A stretch of DNA of 64,000 nt from Warburgia ugandensis (Eukaryota; Streptophyta; Magnoliopsida; Canellales; Canellaceae): contig CP141136.1 of assembly GCA_035236585.1 (NCBI GenBank), positions 28,116,449 to 28,180,448 of the forward strand, written 5' to 3'. Of the stretch, positions 1 to 13,200 are shown one piece after another (position 1 is the first letter of the stretch; each line of letters begins with the position of its first letter). Under the pieces are notes generated by a model. The model saw only the letters and a list, made by a program, of their open reading frames with translations. It was not told the origin of the DNA and made no database searches. Made by a program: the position numbers and the translations under genes.

Positions 1-3000
1 ATTTTGAGTTTTCAAGGGGTTCACTTCCTTAAATTTTAATTTTTAAGGAATTTAAATTTAACTTTAATTTTAATATATTAGAATTAATTAGAATTTAACT
101 AAGAATTTAACGTTGTTACAAATTCATTGTTAGATCGACGAGTTTCGATGACTTATTAAAAATTAATGGTCAAATTGATAAGATTGAGTGATTTGATGAA
201 GATGGAGGGTTAGATCAACAAGATCCAATGATTTGATGAATGATCAATTTGTTCTTTTAGATTTGAGAAAGGATCAACTCGATTTTTGGGGTTAAAATGA
301 AGATCACCTTCGATCTTATCTAATTTAACAAAGGAAAATGTTGGATCTAAGAACTTTTAAGAAAGATAGAGTCAAAATTTTCTTATTTGAGAAAGAATCA
401 CCTTAAATTCTTTGAATTTGAAAAAGATCATATCCAATCCTTAGAATTGACTTTCAGTTCGATAGGATTATATAATTTTCAAAAAATTGAAAGGAAAATC
501 GATGAGATTTGATGACTCTTATAGATCATGGGTTGAATGAATGAGATTGGATGATTTGATAAAAATTAGTGGTCTGTTTGACGAGAGTAAATGATATAAC
601 AAAAATAAAAGGTTGGATCAATGAGGTTCGGTGATTTACCTAAAATCAATGGCCGGATCAACTAGAGCTAATGATTTGTTGAATATAAATAGTAAGATCA
701 CTGACACCCAATAATTTAATGAAAACTAATGATTGGATTAAGAAGATCCAAAGAATAGATAAAGACAACAATTCGATCAACAATATCAATGATATTATGA
801 AAATCAATGGTCCAACTAATGAGATCTAATGATTTGGTGAAAATTAGGATCTAATCCATGAGATCTAATAATCTTATAAAAAGTAACAATCAGATCAATG
901 AGATCGTTTGATTTGATTAAATGAAGTGTTGGATCGATGATTTGTGTTGATTTTGTTAAAGTCGACAGTCAAATCTACGAGATTCAATGAAAATGATGAT
1001 TGTATTGATGATCTCATTTGTTTAAATTCAACCTTCACCTTTATAAGGGTCAATGAGTTCATGATATTTGAAGATTTGATGGAAATTGATGGTGGTATTG
1101 ATGGGATAAAATGATTTTAGGGAAATTGACAATCAGATCGACAAGATATGATGCTTTGATGAAAATCAATTGTCATATCAACAAATTTGATAACTTGATG
1201 AGAGTGTATGGTTGATCGATGAGATGTAGTGATTTGATGAAAATCAAGGTTCTAATTGAAGAGATTCGATGATTTGATAAAAATAAAAAAAATTAGTTCA
1301 ACGAAATCCGATAACTTGTTCAAAGTTGATGGTTGGATGGACGAGATCCAAAGGTTTAATGAAAATTGACAATTGAATTTATATGATTCAATGATTTGAT
1401 CAAAATCAATTATAAGGTCAATGAGATCCCAAGATTAGATGTGAATTGATTACCGAGTACTGATATTTTAAATATATTCAAGAGCAGGATCAAAGAGATT
1501 TGATGACATGATGAAAATCGATGTTCTAATAGACAAACTCCTATGATTTGATTAAAATCCATTTCCAAATCATTGAGATTAGATAATTTGATGTAAATTG
1601 ATGGTTGAATGGACATAATTGATAATCGGATAGAAATTAAGAGTCAGATCGACGAGATCCAATGATTTGATGAAAGCTAATGGTCAGTTTTGTAACCCAA
1701 TGATTAGAAGAAATCAACGATCAGTTCAACGTGATAAAGTGATGTTCTGAAAACTAATGTGATTCGATTACTTGATCAATCATAATGGTTAGATCAACAA
1801 GATTTCATGACTTGATAAAAATCAATGGTCAGATCAATGAGATTGGGTGATTTGATGAAGATGGAGGGTTAAAATCAACAAGATCTAATAATTTAATGAA
1901 AGATCCTTTTGTCTTTTAAGATTTGAGAAAGGATCAACTTGATTATTAGGGTTTTACAAAAGATAACCTTCAATTTTATCTGATTTGAGAAAGGAAAATC
2001 TATGATCCAAGAAATTTGAAGAAAGACCACATCCAGTTTTTCTTATTTGAGAAAGGATCACTTTTAATTCTTTAAATTTGAGGAAGAGTCACTTCCAATT
2101 CTTAGAATTTATTTTTTAAGTCGATATATTCTAGAATTTGCAAACAAATTTAAGGCGAATTGATGAGATATGATGACACAGGGATCATTCATTGACTTAG
2201 CGAGATCTAATGATTTGATAAAAAAAATTAGGGTATGATCAATGAGATATAATAATTTGATAAATGTAACAATCAGATCAATGAGATTCAGTTATTTAAT
2301 GACAATCAAAGGTCAGAGTGACGAGATTCAATGATATGATGAAAATTGATGGTCAAATCTATATGATAAAAATAAAAGTAGGATCGATGAGATCTATTGA
2401 TTAGATGAAAAGGAAGGGTTTGATCAATGAGTTTGATGATATTGTTAAAGCTGGCAATCAGATCTACGAGATTCAATGAAAATGATGATTGGATCAATGA
2501 TCTTTGATCATTTGTTTAAATTCAACCTTCATGTTTAAGAGGGTCAATGGGTTGATGAAATTCAATGATTTAATGGATATTGATGGTTGTATTAATGAGA
2601 TAAAATGATTCAATGGAATTTGACAACTAGATCAATAAGATTTAATGATTTAATGAAAATTAATGGTCCAATCAAGTGGATATGAAGACTGGATAAGAAT
2701 ATATGGGGGGACCAATGAGATTAATGATTCGATAAGATTTAATGATTGGATCAACGAGATTCAATAATTTGACGAAAGTTGATGGTTGGATGGATAAGAT
2801 CCAATGATCTAATGAAAATTGACAATTGGATTTATATGATCCAATGATTTGATCAAAATCAAATGTTAGGCCAACAAGATTTGATGATTTGATGTATGTT
2901 GATTATCATATATAAGTGATTTTTTGTTTTGATAAATTCAAATGTGGGATAAAATAGATCCATTGACATGATGAAAATCAATATTCCAGTAGACTAACTC

Positions 3001-6000
3001 ATATGATTTGATTAAAATCAATAGTTGGATCACTCAGACCAAATGATTTGGTATAAATTGATGGTCAAATCTACGTATTTGATGATTGGATAAAAATCAA
3101 GGGTTGGACTGATGAGATCCAATAATTTGATGAAAGTCAACGGTCAGTTATGAGATCCAATGATTGGATGAAATCAATAATCCGATCAATTAGATCCAAT
3201 AATATGATGAAAAATAAGGCTGAAATTAGAGAGATTTGATGAAAACCCATAGTCAGATCAAAGAGATTTGATGAAAATGTATAGGCACATCAATGAGATT
3301 TAGCGATTCAATGAAAATCAAGCATTGGATTGCTAAGATGCAACGATTTGATGAAAATCAATGAAAAGATTCTTTAGATCCTATGATTTTTTAAATATCA
3401 ACTATTAGATAATTGAAATACTATTATTTGATGAATAGAAAATGTGGGATTAATGACAGTTGATAATTTGATGAAAATCAAGGTAAGGACTGGTTGCATT
3501 TTATCATTTGATAAAAACTAAGGGTAGATCAACATGATCAAAAGATTTTATGAAAATCAATAGTCGGATGGACAAGATTTGATGATACAAGAAAATTGAC
3601 AATTGGATTGAGGAGAACTTAAGTTTTGATCAAAAACAAGTTTTGAATTAATAGGATTCAATGATTTGATGAAACCAAATAGTTTGACTGCCGAGATCAA
3701 ATGACATGATGAAAATTGATTATTAGATCAATGATATCCAATAATTAATAATTTGATAAAAATCAATGGGTGAATTAATGAGATGTAATGATTTAATGAA
3801 AATCAAGATTTAGATCAATGAAATCATATATATTTTATGGAAATCAATTATGGAATCAATGAGATATGACAATTTGATCAAAATTGATGGTTGAATAGAT
3901 AAGACTTGATCATCTGAATAAAATCAATGGTTGAATCAATGAGATCGAATGACTTGATAAAAATCATTGGTTAGATTGATGAAATCCAATGATTTGATAA
4001 AAACAACCATTAAATTGAGGAGATTTGATAATTTTATAAAAATCAAGGGTTGGACCAATGAGATCTGGATGATTTGATAAAAATCAGCATTGAGTATTAG
4101 ATCCACTTATTGGATTAAAATTGATGGTATGTTTAATGAAATCCAATGATTTGATTAAATATACTTTTAGAGTGATGAGATATAATGATTTGATGATATG
4201 AAATATTCAGGTCAACTGGATCCAATGATTTGATGAAAATCTATCATCAAATTGATGAGATCTAGTTATTTAATGACAATCATTGGTTGGATTGGTGAGA
4301 TCTTGTGATATGATGAAAATTGATGCTAAGTTTATGAGACAAAAATTAAAGTTGAGATAGATAAAAATGAAAGGTTGGATTGATGAGTTTTAATGATTTC
4401 ATTAAAATTGGCAATCAAGTCTATGAGATTCAATGAAAATGACGACTAGATTGATAACCTCCAGTCATTTGTCAAAATTCAACCTTCACATTTAGTGGGG
4501 TCAATGAATTGATAAAATTTGAAGACTTAATGGAAGTTGATGGTGGTGTTGACTAGTTAAAATGATTCAATGCAAATTGATTGTTAGATACACAATATCA
4601 AATAATTTGATGAAAATCAATGGTCGAATCAACAAGATCCGATGACTCAATGAGAATATATGGTGAACTAATGAGATCTAGTGATTTGATAAAAATCAAG
4701 GTTCAAATTGGACAGATTTGATGAAAATCAATTATTGGATTAACGAGTTTCTATAATTATTTGAAAGTTGATGGTTGAAAGGGCAAGACCCAATGATCTA
4801 ATGAAAATCAATAGTTCAATTTTTGTGATTAAATTATTGCATCAAAATCAATTTTTAGTAACAAAATTCGATGATTTAATGTAAATTGATTATTGGATAG
4901 ATGAGATAGGATGTTTTGAACAAATTCAAGTGCGAGATTTGTGAGATCCGATAGCATGACAAAAAGCAATGTTCTGATAGACAAATCCCTACAATTTGGT
5001 TAACTCTAGTAGTCAAATCATTAAGATTATATAATCTAATGTAAATTAATGGTAGAATCGACATATCTGATGATTGGATGAAATCAAGGGTCATATCCAA
5101 TTATTTAATGAAAATCAACCATTATATAATTGAAATACTGCCATTTGAGAAATAGGAAATGTGAGACTAATGAGACTGATGATTTGTTCAAAGTTAAGGG
5201 TTGGGCTAGTTAAATTTGTTAATTTGAAAAAATTCAAGGGTCCCTCAATGAGATTCAAAGATATTATGAAGATCAATTGTTGGATCGATAAGATGTGATG
5301 ATACAAGAAAATTTACAAGTTGATGGAGGAGATCTTATCTTTTGATTAAAACCAACTTTAAATTGACAAGATTCAATGATTTGAGGAAAATGAAGAGTTT
5401 AATTGATGAGATCTAATGCCATGATGGAAATTGATAATTGGATCAATGATATCCAATGATTTATAATTTGATAAAAGTCAATGGGAAGATCAATGAGATC
5501 CAATCATTGCATGAAAATCAAGCTGTAGATCAACGAGATATGACATCTATTATGGAAATGAATTAATGAATCGATGAGATAAGATAAGATAAGATAATTT
5601 GATAAAAATTGCTGGTTGGATGGATGAAACCTGATCATCTGAAAAATCAATGGATGCATCAATGAGATCCAATGGTTTTGAAAATCATTGGTTAGATTGA
5701 CGAGGTCCAATAATTTGGTAAAAATCAACCATTAAATTGTTGAGATCTAATGATTTAATGAAAATCAGCATTTAGTATGAGACCTACTTATTGGATAAAA
5801 ATTGATGGTTAGCTTAATGAGATCTAATTATTCTATTAAATATAATTTCAAAGTAATGAGATCGAATGATTTGATGATAAGAAATATTTAAGTTGACAAG
5901 ATCCAATGATTTAATGAAAATCAAAAGTCGAATTAATAAGATTTAATGAAAATTGAGTATCACATCTATAATATAAAATGATTTGATGAAAGTCAAATGT

Positions 6001-6317
6001 CAGACATGCGAGATCCAAGGATTTGAAGAAATATATGACTAGATTGACGATATTCAATGATTTATTTACAATAAATTATCAGATGATTTGAAAAATATCT
6101 ATTGGGTTGATGAGATTCGATAATTTGATAAAAGTTGATAGATAGATTGGATGAGATCAGATGATTTGTTTAAAATCATTAGTTGGATCAATTAGATAAG
6201 ATGATATGATGCAAATCATAATTTGAATCAATGTTATAAGATGCTTTAATATAAATCAACTAATGGATTGACAAGACTGGATGATTCAATGAAAATTGGT
6301 GGTTGGATCAATGATGA
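1..6317 (+). repeat. 40-bp higher-order satellite array, segment 1
   Basis: This is a continuous array of diverged 40-bp monomers built around the core GATCCAATGATTTGATGAAA. Consecutive units counted between about 620 and 740 are exactly 40 bp. Monomers are not uniform: recognisable variant blocks recur in order. Block F (TTTGAGAAAGGATCA-rich) lies near 247 and 1,905. Block A (TTCAACCTTCA) lies near 1,027, 2,520 and 4,476. Blocks M (ATAATTGAAATACT), P and Q follow. This gives a higher-order structure. The array starts before the window. Open frames on the minus strand here only translate the repeat (many IISL/HQSDL-like peptides) and are not genes. A short AAGAT expansion sits near 5,580. Confidence 0.9.
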
Positions 6318-6944
6318 TGTGACACCCCGAGTTTTCGCAACCATATAATAACAATCTGTAAAAATAGTTGAGATCCCTGTTTTAAAAACTTTAATTGTTC
6401 AAGTGACCAAAAACAAAGCTCCAATAAAAGCATGTATTTCAAAATCCCGGGAGTCATACAAATACAAAACCACGGATTTAACAATGAAATAAAATCTCAT
6501 TTCTACCGAAAATTTGGCAGTCTCCTCTGTATTTTAGACCATTACACATGACACGTGCAATACAAAATAACTTGATAAACACAATATAAGACATCACATA
6601 GAGGCAACTCAGTCTCCATGCTCAACCATCCAAATGAAATACTACTTTTGACAAAAATGTATACTCCAACTGTGAATAAGAAAATCAAGCCATGATAAAA
6701 AACTCAAGATCCCTCCATACAACCATCACATCCAACATGAATTCATATCCTCACATCCAAGTCACTCGCAATTTATATTAAAGTACAGTCCGTAAACAAT
6801 GACTAAAGCAAGGTCCTGAACAAACCTTATCATCTCTAAAATGTCTTCAATGCTTCACTAGGAACCGTCATCACTTTTACTTACTCTATCAACACATCCA
6901 CCTATTGCAACTCTCTATCTACCTATTACAACTCTCTATATCTG

Positions 6945-6969
6945 AGGCATTGCAAACAAAGCAATGCCT
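6945..6969 (+). other. Family A hairpin (copy A1)
   Basis: A perfect 9-bp stem, AGGCATTGC/GCAATGCCT, encloses a 7-nt loop about 630 bp from the LTR start. It is followed by AGGCAAGC and GCTTGT. The same hairpin-plus-motif arrangement is found in the other three family A LTRs. Confidence 0.7.
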
Positions 6970-7334
6970 AGGCAAGCTATGCTTGTATAAGTGATTCGCA
7001 TTCAATAACAAATGCGAGAAAATCATATAGTGTAGAGTATCAAGATCATGATAAACCTCATAAGATGAATATATCCAAAGCCCACAAAACATCAAACATC
7101 ATTGTGTATTATATCGGAGAATCATGATCTAAACAAATTGATATCAATCTTGAGCATCATGGCATACAAAGCTTGACAAAATATACGTGGATATACATCC
7201 ATCAAAACAATGAAAATTTGTGTCCATAGAATAATATAATGCATGTCAAAATCAACAGAACATTATGCATAGCCAAGCCCTATGAGTGTCTCAACTACAC
7301 TCATGGCAACGTGGGTCTAACTCTTAGTACTTTT

Positions 7335-7575
7335 TGTTTTCACCCCACGACAAGGCACTCAGGCACTCACGAAAAGATGCATTCCAATCCCATTTTCACC
7401 CTTTCACCCACACGAGGCACTTAGGCACTCACGGGGAGATGCGTTCCAATCCCGTTTTCACCCTTTCACCCACACAGGGCACTCAGGCACTCACAGAAAG
7501 ATGCGTTCCAATCTCACTTTCACCCTTTCACCCACACGGGGCACTCAGGCACTCACAGGGGGATGCATCCCATCA
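7335..7575 (+). repeat. 62-bp minisatellite inside LTR A1
   Basis: The motif GGCACTCAGGCACTCAC starts at 7,354, 7,416, 7,478 and 7,540, an exact 62-bp period, with CACCCTTTCACCCACAC in each unit. Two units of the same repeat occur in reverse orientation in LTR A2 (25,577-25,700). The repeat therefore predates the split of these copies and has changed copy number. The overlapping frames here are repeat translation, not genes. Confidence 0.9.
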
Positions 7576-8410
7576 CAACCTCATTTATTCCAATCAACAA
7601 AGCATAGAAACTCTAATGTGTAACCATCTTCATAAGACCTAGTATGCGATAAAGAGATTTTCATGCAACATGAAAATGTGTAGAAGTCATGCTTCAAATT
7701 TTCCAAGTAATATGTCATGATCCATGAAATCATGAAAATCACAAAATGTGATCGCCTACCTCGAATGACATACTACTCGTGTGTATCTCATAGTTCAGTT
7801 AAACCCATCTCTAGCGCAGTCTACCACGATTCCATTCACTTGGATACATATCACATCCAGTCATACTTAGAATCCAATTTATGTAACTTGGATTCTCAAT
7901 TACATGACATTTCGCTTTCATATTCATTACATTGCATTCAAGACAGTCCAATCATTCCCAACCCTGAAATCTCAAGGTGGGGCCTGCTTGGATTGGCTAA
8001 TAATTTAAATCATACTTAATCGGGCCCACTCATAACCTTTTAGTTCTTCTTCTTAATTACATCAATGCATATTTAGAGCTATTAGGATCAAATCATATCA
8101 ATTTTAGGTAATTATCATTTAAATCAAATTATCGAGCATCACTACATGGATATCATGTTCAATCGTATCTAATTATAATCACACCAATCCATCAAATGAC
8201 TAAGACAGTGTTCTTACCTTGAACAAGTCAATCTGAATAACCTCCAGCTATCTGCTTGGTTGGATTATCCACCAATCGTCTCGATTGTGCTCGATCATCA
8301 AACATCCACATAGATCTCATCAAAGATCCTCACCTGATTGCCCCAAATCACATAATAACTTAGTAATTCTAGTCAATTAATCCAATTAAGAATTCTAAAC
8401 GGTTCAGATT

Positions 8411-9060
8411 TGTTGGTATATAATAATGCCCACCTAAATAAGATACCACTTGAAGTACCACATTGGTATGTGATTTGTATGACCAACTTAGTGTTGATGA
8501 GGTCATTAGGCACTGCAATAGTTACAAGAAGAAATAATGGGGATTTAGGGGCAGCGCCCCTGAGTAGCAAAGTCTAGGGTGGCATCCACGATGGAGGTCC
8601 AAGGGGACAACAATCCGGGGGCTGCCGATAGACCCCAACCCAATGGTATGCATCATCTACCAATGGAAGGTTGACTATCAACCCAAAAAATCACCTACTG
8701 CCACTCCTTGCTTAACACATTGAATGATCAGCAGCTACTCTTATTGTTGTTCTATAGCTATCATGTTATAGGTCTAATGAAAGGTCAAATCGATAAGCTA
8801 ATTGGTGGAGAAGACTATAAATTGGCATGCCACAAGCCTCCCATAAAGCATTGAAAATTTTCATTGCTTTGTAGATCTTGTTTCATATTGTTCTTCTTAT
8901 ATGTCCAAAATCCATTGAAGCTCTGCTAGAGAGCACACTGTGGGACAATCCATTGTTGTATTATGTTCTTATCAATCTAAAATATCAATAGTGTTGAGTA
9001 GTATTGTCTTTCTCCTAGATTTTTGTTTAGACATTCCTAGTGCATACTCGTATCTTTACA
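8411..9060 (+). mobile_element. Copia-like solo LTR (family E) nested in A1
   Basis: Candidate 650-bp LTR beginning TGTTGGTATATAATA and ending CGTATCTTTACA. Flanking 5-mers are AGATT (8,406-8,410) and AGATC (9,061-9,065), four of five matching. Inside are a TATA-like CTATAAATT near 8,813 and a G/C-rich hairpin, AGGGGC-AGC-GCCCCT, at 8,548-8,562, a feature I recall from plant copia LTRs. Neither a primer binding site nor coding sequence follows, so it would be a solo LTR. The right boundary is less certain than the left. Confidence 0.5.
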
Positions 9061-10223
9061 AGATCATCACCAAATTGGATCCAATTTCATACTTGGAGCT
9101 TTCGTTGATCTCAGCCTTTCACAAACCTTTTAGATCCAAAATTTGTGTAGATCCTTGTTCTACACTTCATGAGGATTATTATGGACTACTGGATCAGAAA
9201 AATGAAGTCAGATAATCACATAACAGACGATCTGACCTCCGATCAAAAGGATGTAAAATTAGCAGTTGGATCTCCCCTGATCAAGAAATGGGAAGATGGG
9301 TTTCATTCCCTGCGTCGCCACGATCATGAGGGTACTCTTAGACCTCCAAGATTCTTCCTAGTTTGGTCATAATCAAGGTTCAAAGTTTAGGGTAAAATAG
9401 GGGTCATTAGGTCAACTCAGACCCTTCCCAAATGAGTCAAGGTGAGTTGACTTGGTGAGTCAACTCAACCCTAACCCGCCAGAATCAATGGACGTAAGGG
9501 AAGATGGAAAATGGCGGTGATCAAGTGGCTTCCAGTCTCAATCACTACCCGATCCATACCAGAAGAAGGAAGATGATGGGGAACTAGGTCCTAGCTCGTC
9601 AGCCCTCCTAGGGTTGGCTGAGTAGGTGACGGGAAAGCAGGGGGAAAGAGAAGTTGGTGTTGCCAACCTGAGTGCACCGGTGATTCAGGCCAGCTGCAAG
9701 GGGAGAGAACCCAACCAGAGAGTGAGAGGAAAGAGGAAAGATGGGAAGATGGGAACGCAAGTAGCCGGGTGAATGGGTCTTCCCATCGCTAGCGAACATA
9801 GGGGGAAAGAGGGCAAATCATGACCAAAAGAGGAAACCCAAATCTGGGTTTCCATTAATGCCAGAGAGATGGGGTTTACCTCACTGTGCTTCACCATAAA
9901 GGGGAGGGGAGTAGGGTTTCATGTGACTTGGAAGGAAACCCGACCTGGGTTTCCATTAATGCCGGAGTCGAGGAAAGTTCGAACGCATGGCCAGAGAAAA
10001 ACCCAATCTGAGTTCCCACTCATCATCATGAAAATGCCCTGCCGGAGCCTAGGAAGGGAGTTTTGCTAGGCCAGGGGGCTGCACGTCGGTAACCAAAAAA
10101 TTTGGGAAGGGGAGAGGGTTTTGAGAACCTATTCATTTGATTAAGTGGGGAGGGGGTGCTGATATCAATTTGGTCCCCTCCTTTAAAAAGTAACATTCTT
10201 TCTTTTTTTTATAGGATGTTACA

Positions 10224-13200
10224 AATGATTTGATCAAAGTTGATGGTTTAGTTGACAAATTCCAATGAGTTGAGGAAAATCAAAGGTTAGATTGAGAAGA
10301 ACAGATGATTTGGTGGAAATTAACAATATAATCTTAAGAGTAGATGATTTGATTAAAATTAATGGTCCAATCAATGTGATCTACTAATTTTACTAAAATC
10401 TAAGAGTAGAACAATGAAATTAGTGACTTAATTATTTTCATTTGTCGAATTGACAAGATCCCATAATTAGAAGAAAATTAATTTTTAGAAGGACGAGATA
10501 AAGTGATGTTTTAAAAACCAATGCAATTTTATTATTTAATTAATAGTAATGGTTAGATCAATGAGACTCAATGACTTGAAAGAAGAAGAAAAATCAATGT
10601 TCAAATCGATGAATCGAGTAATTTGATGAAGATGAAGGGTTAGATCAACAAGATGCAAAGATTTGATGAAAGATCACTTTATTCTTTTAGATTTGAGAAA
10701 AGATCAACTCAATTCTTGGGATTTGACGGAAGACCAACTTTGATCTTACCCAATTTGATAATGAAAAATCTCTGATCCTAAAAATTTGAAGAAAGATCAA
10801 ATCCCATTTTACTTATTTGATAAAAAAAATTATTGGATGGACGAGATCCAAAGATTAGATAAATATTAACAATCAGAGCAATAGTATCAATTTTCATGAA
10901 AATCTATGGTTGAACTAATGAGATATGACAATTTGATGAAATTTAGTATCTAACGAATGAGATCTAATGTTTTGATTAAACATAACAATCGAGTGACTAA
11001 GATCTAGTGATGTAATGAAAATTAATGGTCTAATCTATGAGACAAAAATCAAAGTTGGGATGGATAAGATCTGTTGATTTGATGAAAATGAAGGTTTGGA
11101 TCGATGAGTTTTATGACTTTGTTAAAATTGGAAGTTATATCTACAAGATTCAATGAAAATGGGGATTGGATTGATGAGCTCCAATCATTTGCTGATATTG
11201 AACCTTTATGTCTATGAGGTGTGATGAGTTGATTAGATTTGAATATTTAATGCAAATTGATGGAGGTTAAGATAAAATGATTTTATAGAAATTGACGGTT
11301 AGATAGACAAGATCCAATGATTTGTTGAAAATCAATTGTCAGATCAACAAATTTGATGACTTGATGAGAGTGTATGGTTGATCGATTAGATCTAGTGATT
11401 TGATGAAAATCAAGATTTTGATTAACAAGATTCAATTATTTAAGGAAAATTAGTGATTGGATCAGCGAGATCTAATAATTTGGCTAAAGTTGATGGTTGC
11501 TTGGACGAGTTCCAATGATCTAATAAAAATTGACAATTGGATTTATGTCATTCAATGATTTGATCAAAATCAATTGTCAAGTCAATAATATCTTATGATT
11601 TGATGTAAATTGATTATGACATTGACGAGATCTGATGTTCTAAATAAATGCAAGTGTGGGATCAAAGAGATCCAACAATATAATAAAAATTGATATTCTG
11701 ATAGATAAACACTTATAATATGATTAAAATTAGTAGTGCATCAATGAGACTCGATAATTTGATCTATATTGATAGTTGAATCAACATATCCAAAGATTGA
11801 ATGAAAATCAAGGGTCGAACCAACCAGATCCAATGATCTGATGAAAGTTAATGGTCAGCCATGGGATTCAATGATTAGATGAAATCAATGATCAGATGGG
11901 TGAGAGCTAATAATTTGACAAAAATTAAGGCTGAAATTATTGATATTTGATGAAAACATATAGGCAGATCAATGAGAATTAACGATTTAATTAAAATCAG
12001 GTTTTGGTATGCCGAGATGCAATGATTTGGTGAAAATCAATGAAAGATTACTAGATAATTAAAATACTATGATATGGTGAATAAGAAATGTTGGACTAAT
12101 GAGATCGGATGATTTGATGGAAATCAAGGGTAGGACTAGTTAGATTTGATCATTTGACAATAATAAAGGGTTAATTAACAAGATTTGAAAATTTTATGAA
12201 AATCAATGGTTGGATCAGCAAGATCTAAAGATACAAGAAAATTGACAATTGGATTGAGGTGATCCTATGTTTTGATTAAAACTAAAATTTTAATTGACAA
12301 GATTCGATGATTTGATGCAAATGAATACTTTAATTGTAGAGATCTAATGATATGATGAAAATTGATGATCAGATCAATGATATCCAATCATTTATACTCG
12401 ATAAAAATCAATGGTCAAATCAATGAGATCCAATGATTTCATAAAAATCGAGCTTAAGATCAAGAGATCCTATATTTTTTTACAGAAAACAATTATCAAA
12501 TCCATGAGATATGATAATTTGATGAAAATTGATGATTGCACAGATGAGACTTCATCATCTGAACAAAATCAATAGTTGGATCAATGAGATCCAATGATTT
12601 GATGAAAATCCACCATTAAATTTACGAGATCTAATGATTTGATAAAAATCAAGTGGTGAACGAATGGGATTCAAATGATTTGATGAAAATCAACATTCAG
12701 TATGAGACCAACTAATTGGATAAAAATTTGCAGTCAGCTCAACAAGAACCAATGATTTGATCAAATATACTATTAGAGCAGTGAGACCAATTGATCTGAT
12801 GATAAGAAATACTGATATCAACGAGATTCAATGATTTGATGAAAATCAAAACTCAAATTAATGAGATTCAATGTAAATTTATCATCAGATCAATAAGATG
12901 AAATGATTTGATGAAAGTCAAAGGTTAGATATGTGAGATCCAATGATTTGATGAAATATAGGCTAGATTGGCAATGTCCAGTGACTTAATTATAATGAAT
13001 TATCAGATAGTTTGAATTTTTTTATAGGATTGATGAGATCCAATAATTTGAGAAAAATCGATAAAAAGATGGATGAGATTACATGATTTGTTGAAACTGA
13101 TCGGTCAGATTGATGAGATAAGATGATATGATGAAAATCATAATTCAGATCAATGTTGTAAGATGCTTTTATGTAAATCAACTGATGGATTGACTAGATC

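Larger units (their letters stand above)
6318..10223 (+). mobile_element. Family A long solo LTR (copy A1)
   Basis: The element begins TGTGACACCCCGAG and ends ATAGGATGTTACA, so it has TG...CA ends and short inverted termini (TGTGACA/TGTTACA). Flanking 5-mers are GATGA (6,313-6,317) and AATGA (10,224-10,228), a target duplication with one mismatch. The 40-bp array resumes directly on the far side. No internal coding sequence or second LTR is seen, so a solo LTR is the simplest reading, although 3.9 kb is long (about 3.25 kb without nested LTR E). Long LTRs with this kind of start occur in plant Ty3/gypsy chromoviruses, but that assignment is from memory. The LTR contains a hairpin near 6,945, a 62-bp minisatellite near 7,354 and a GC/purine-rich 3' third. 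Confidence 0.75.

Noticed and set aside
1410-5728. Several minus-strand open frames with similar Ile/Ser/His/Asn-rich peptides
   Set aside because: They are translations of the 40-bp array; the shared peptide pattern follows the DNA repeat and there is no start context or domain.
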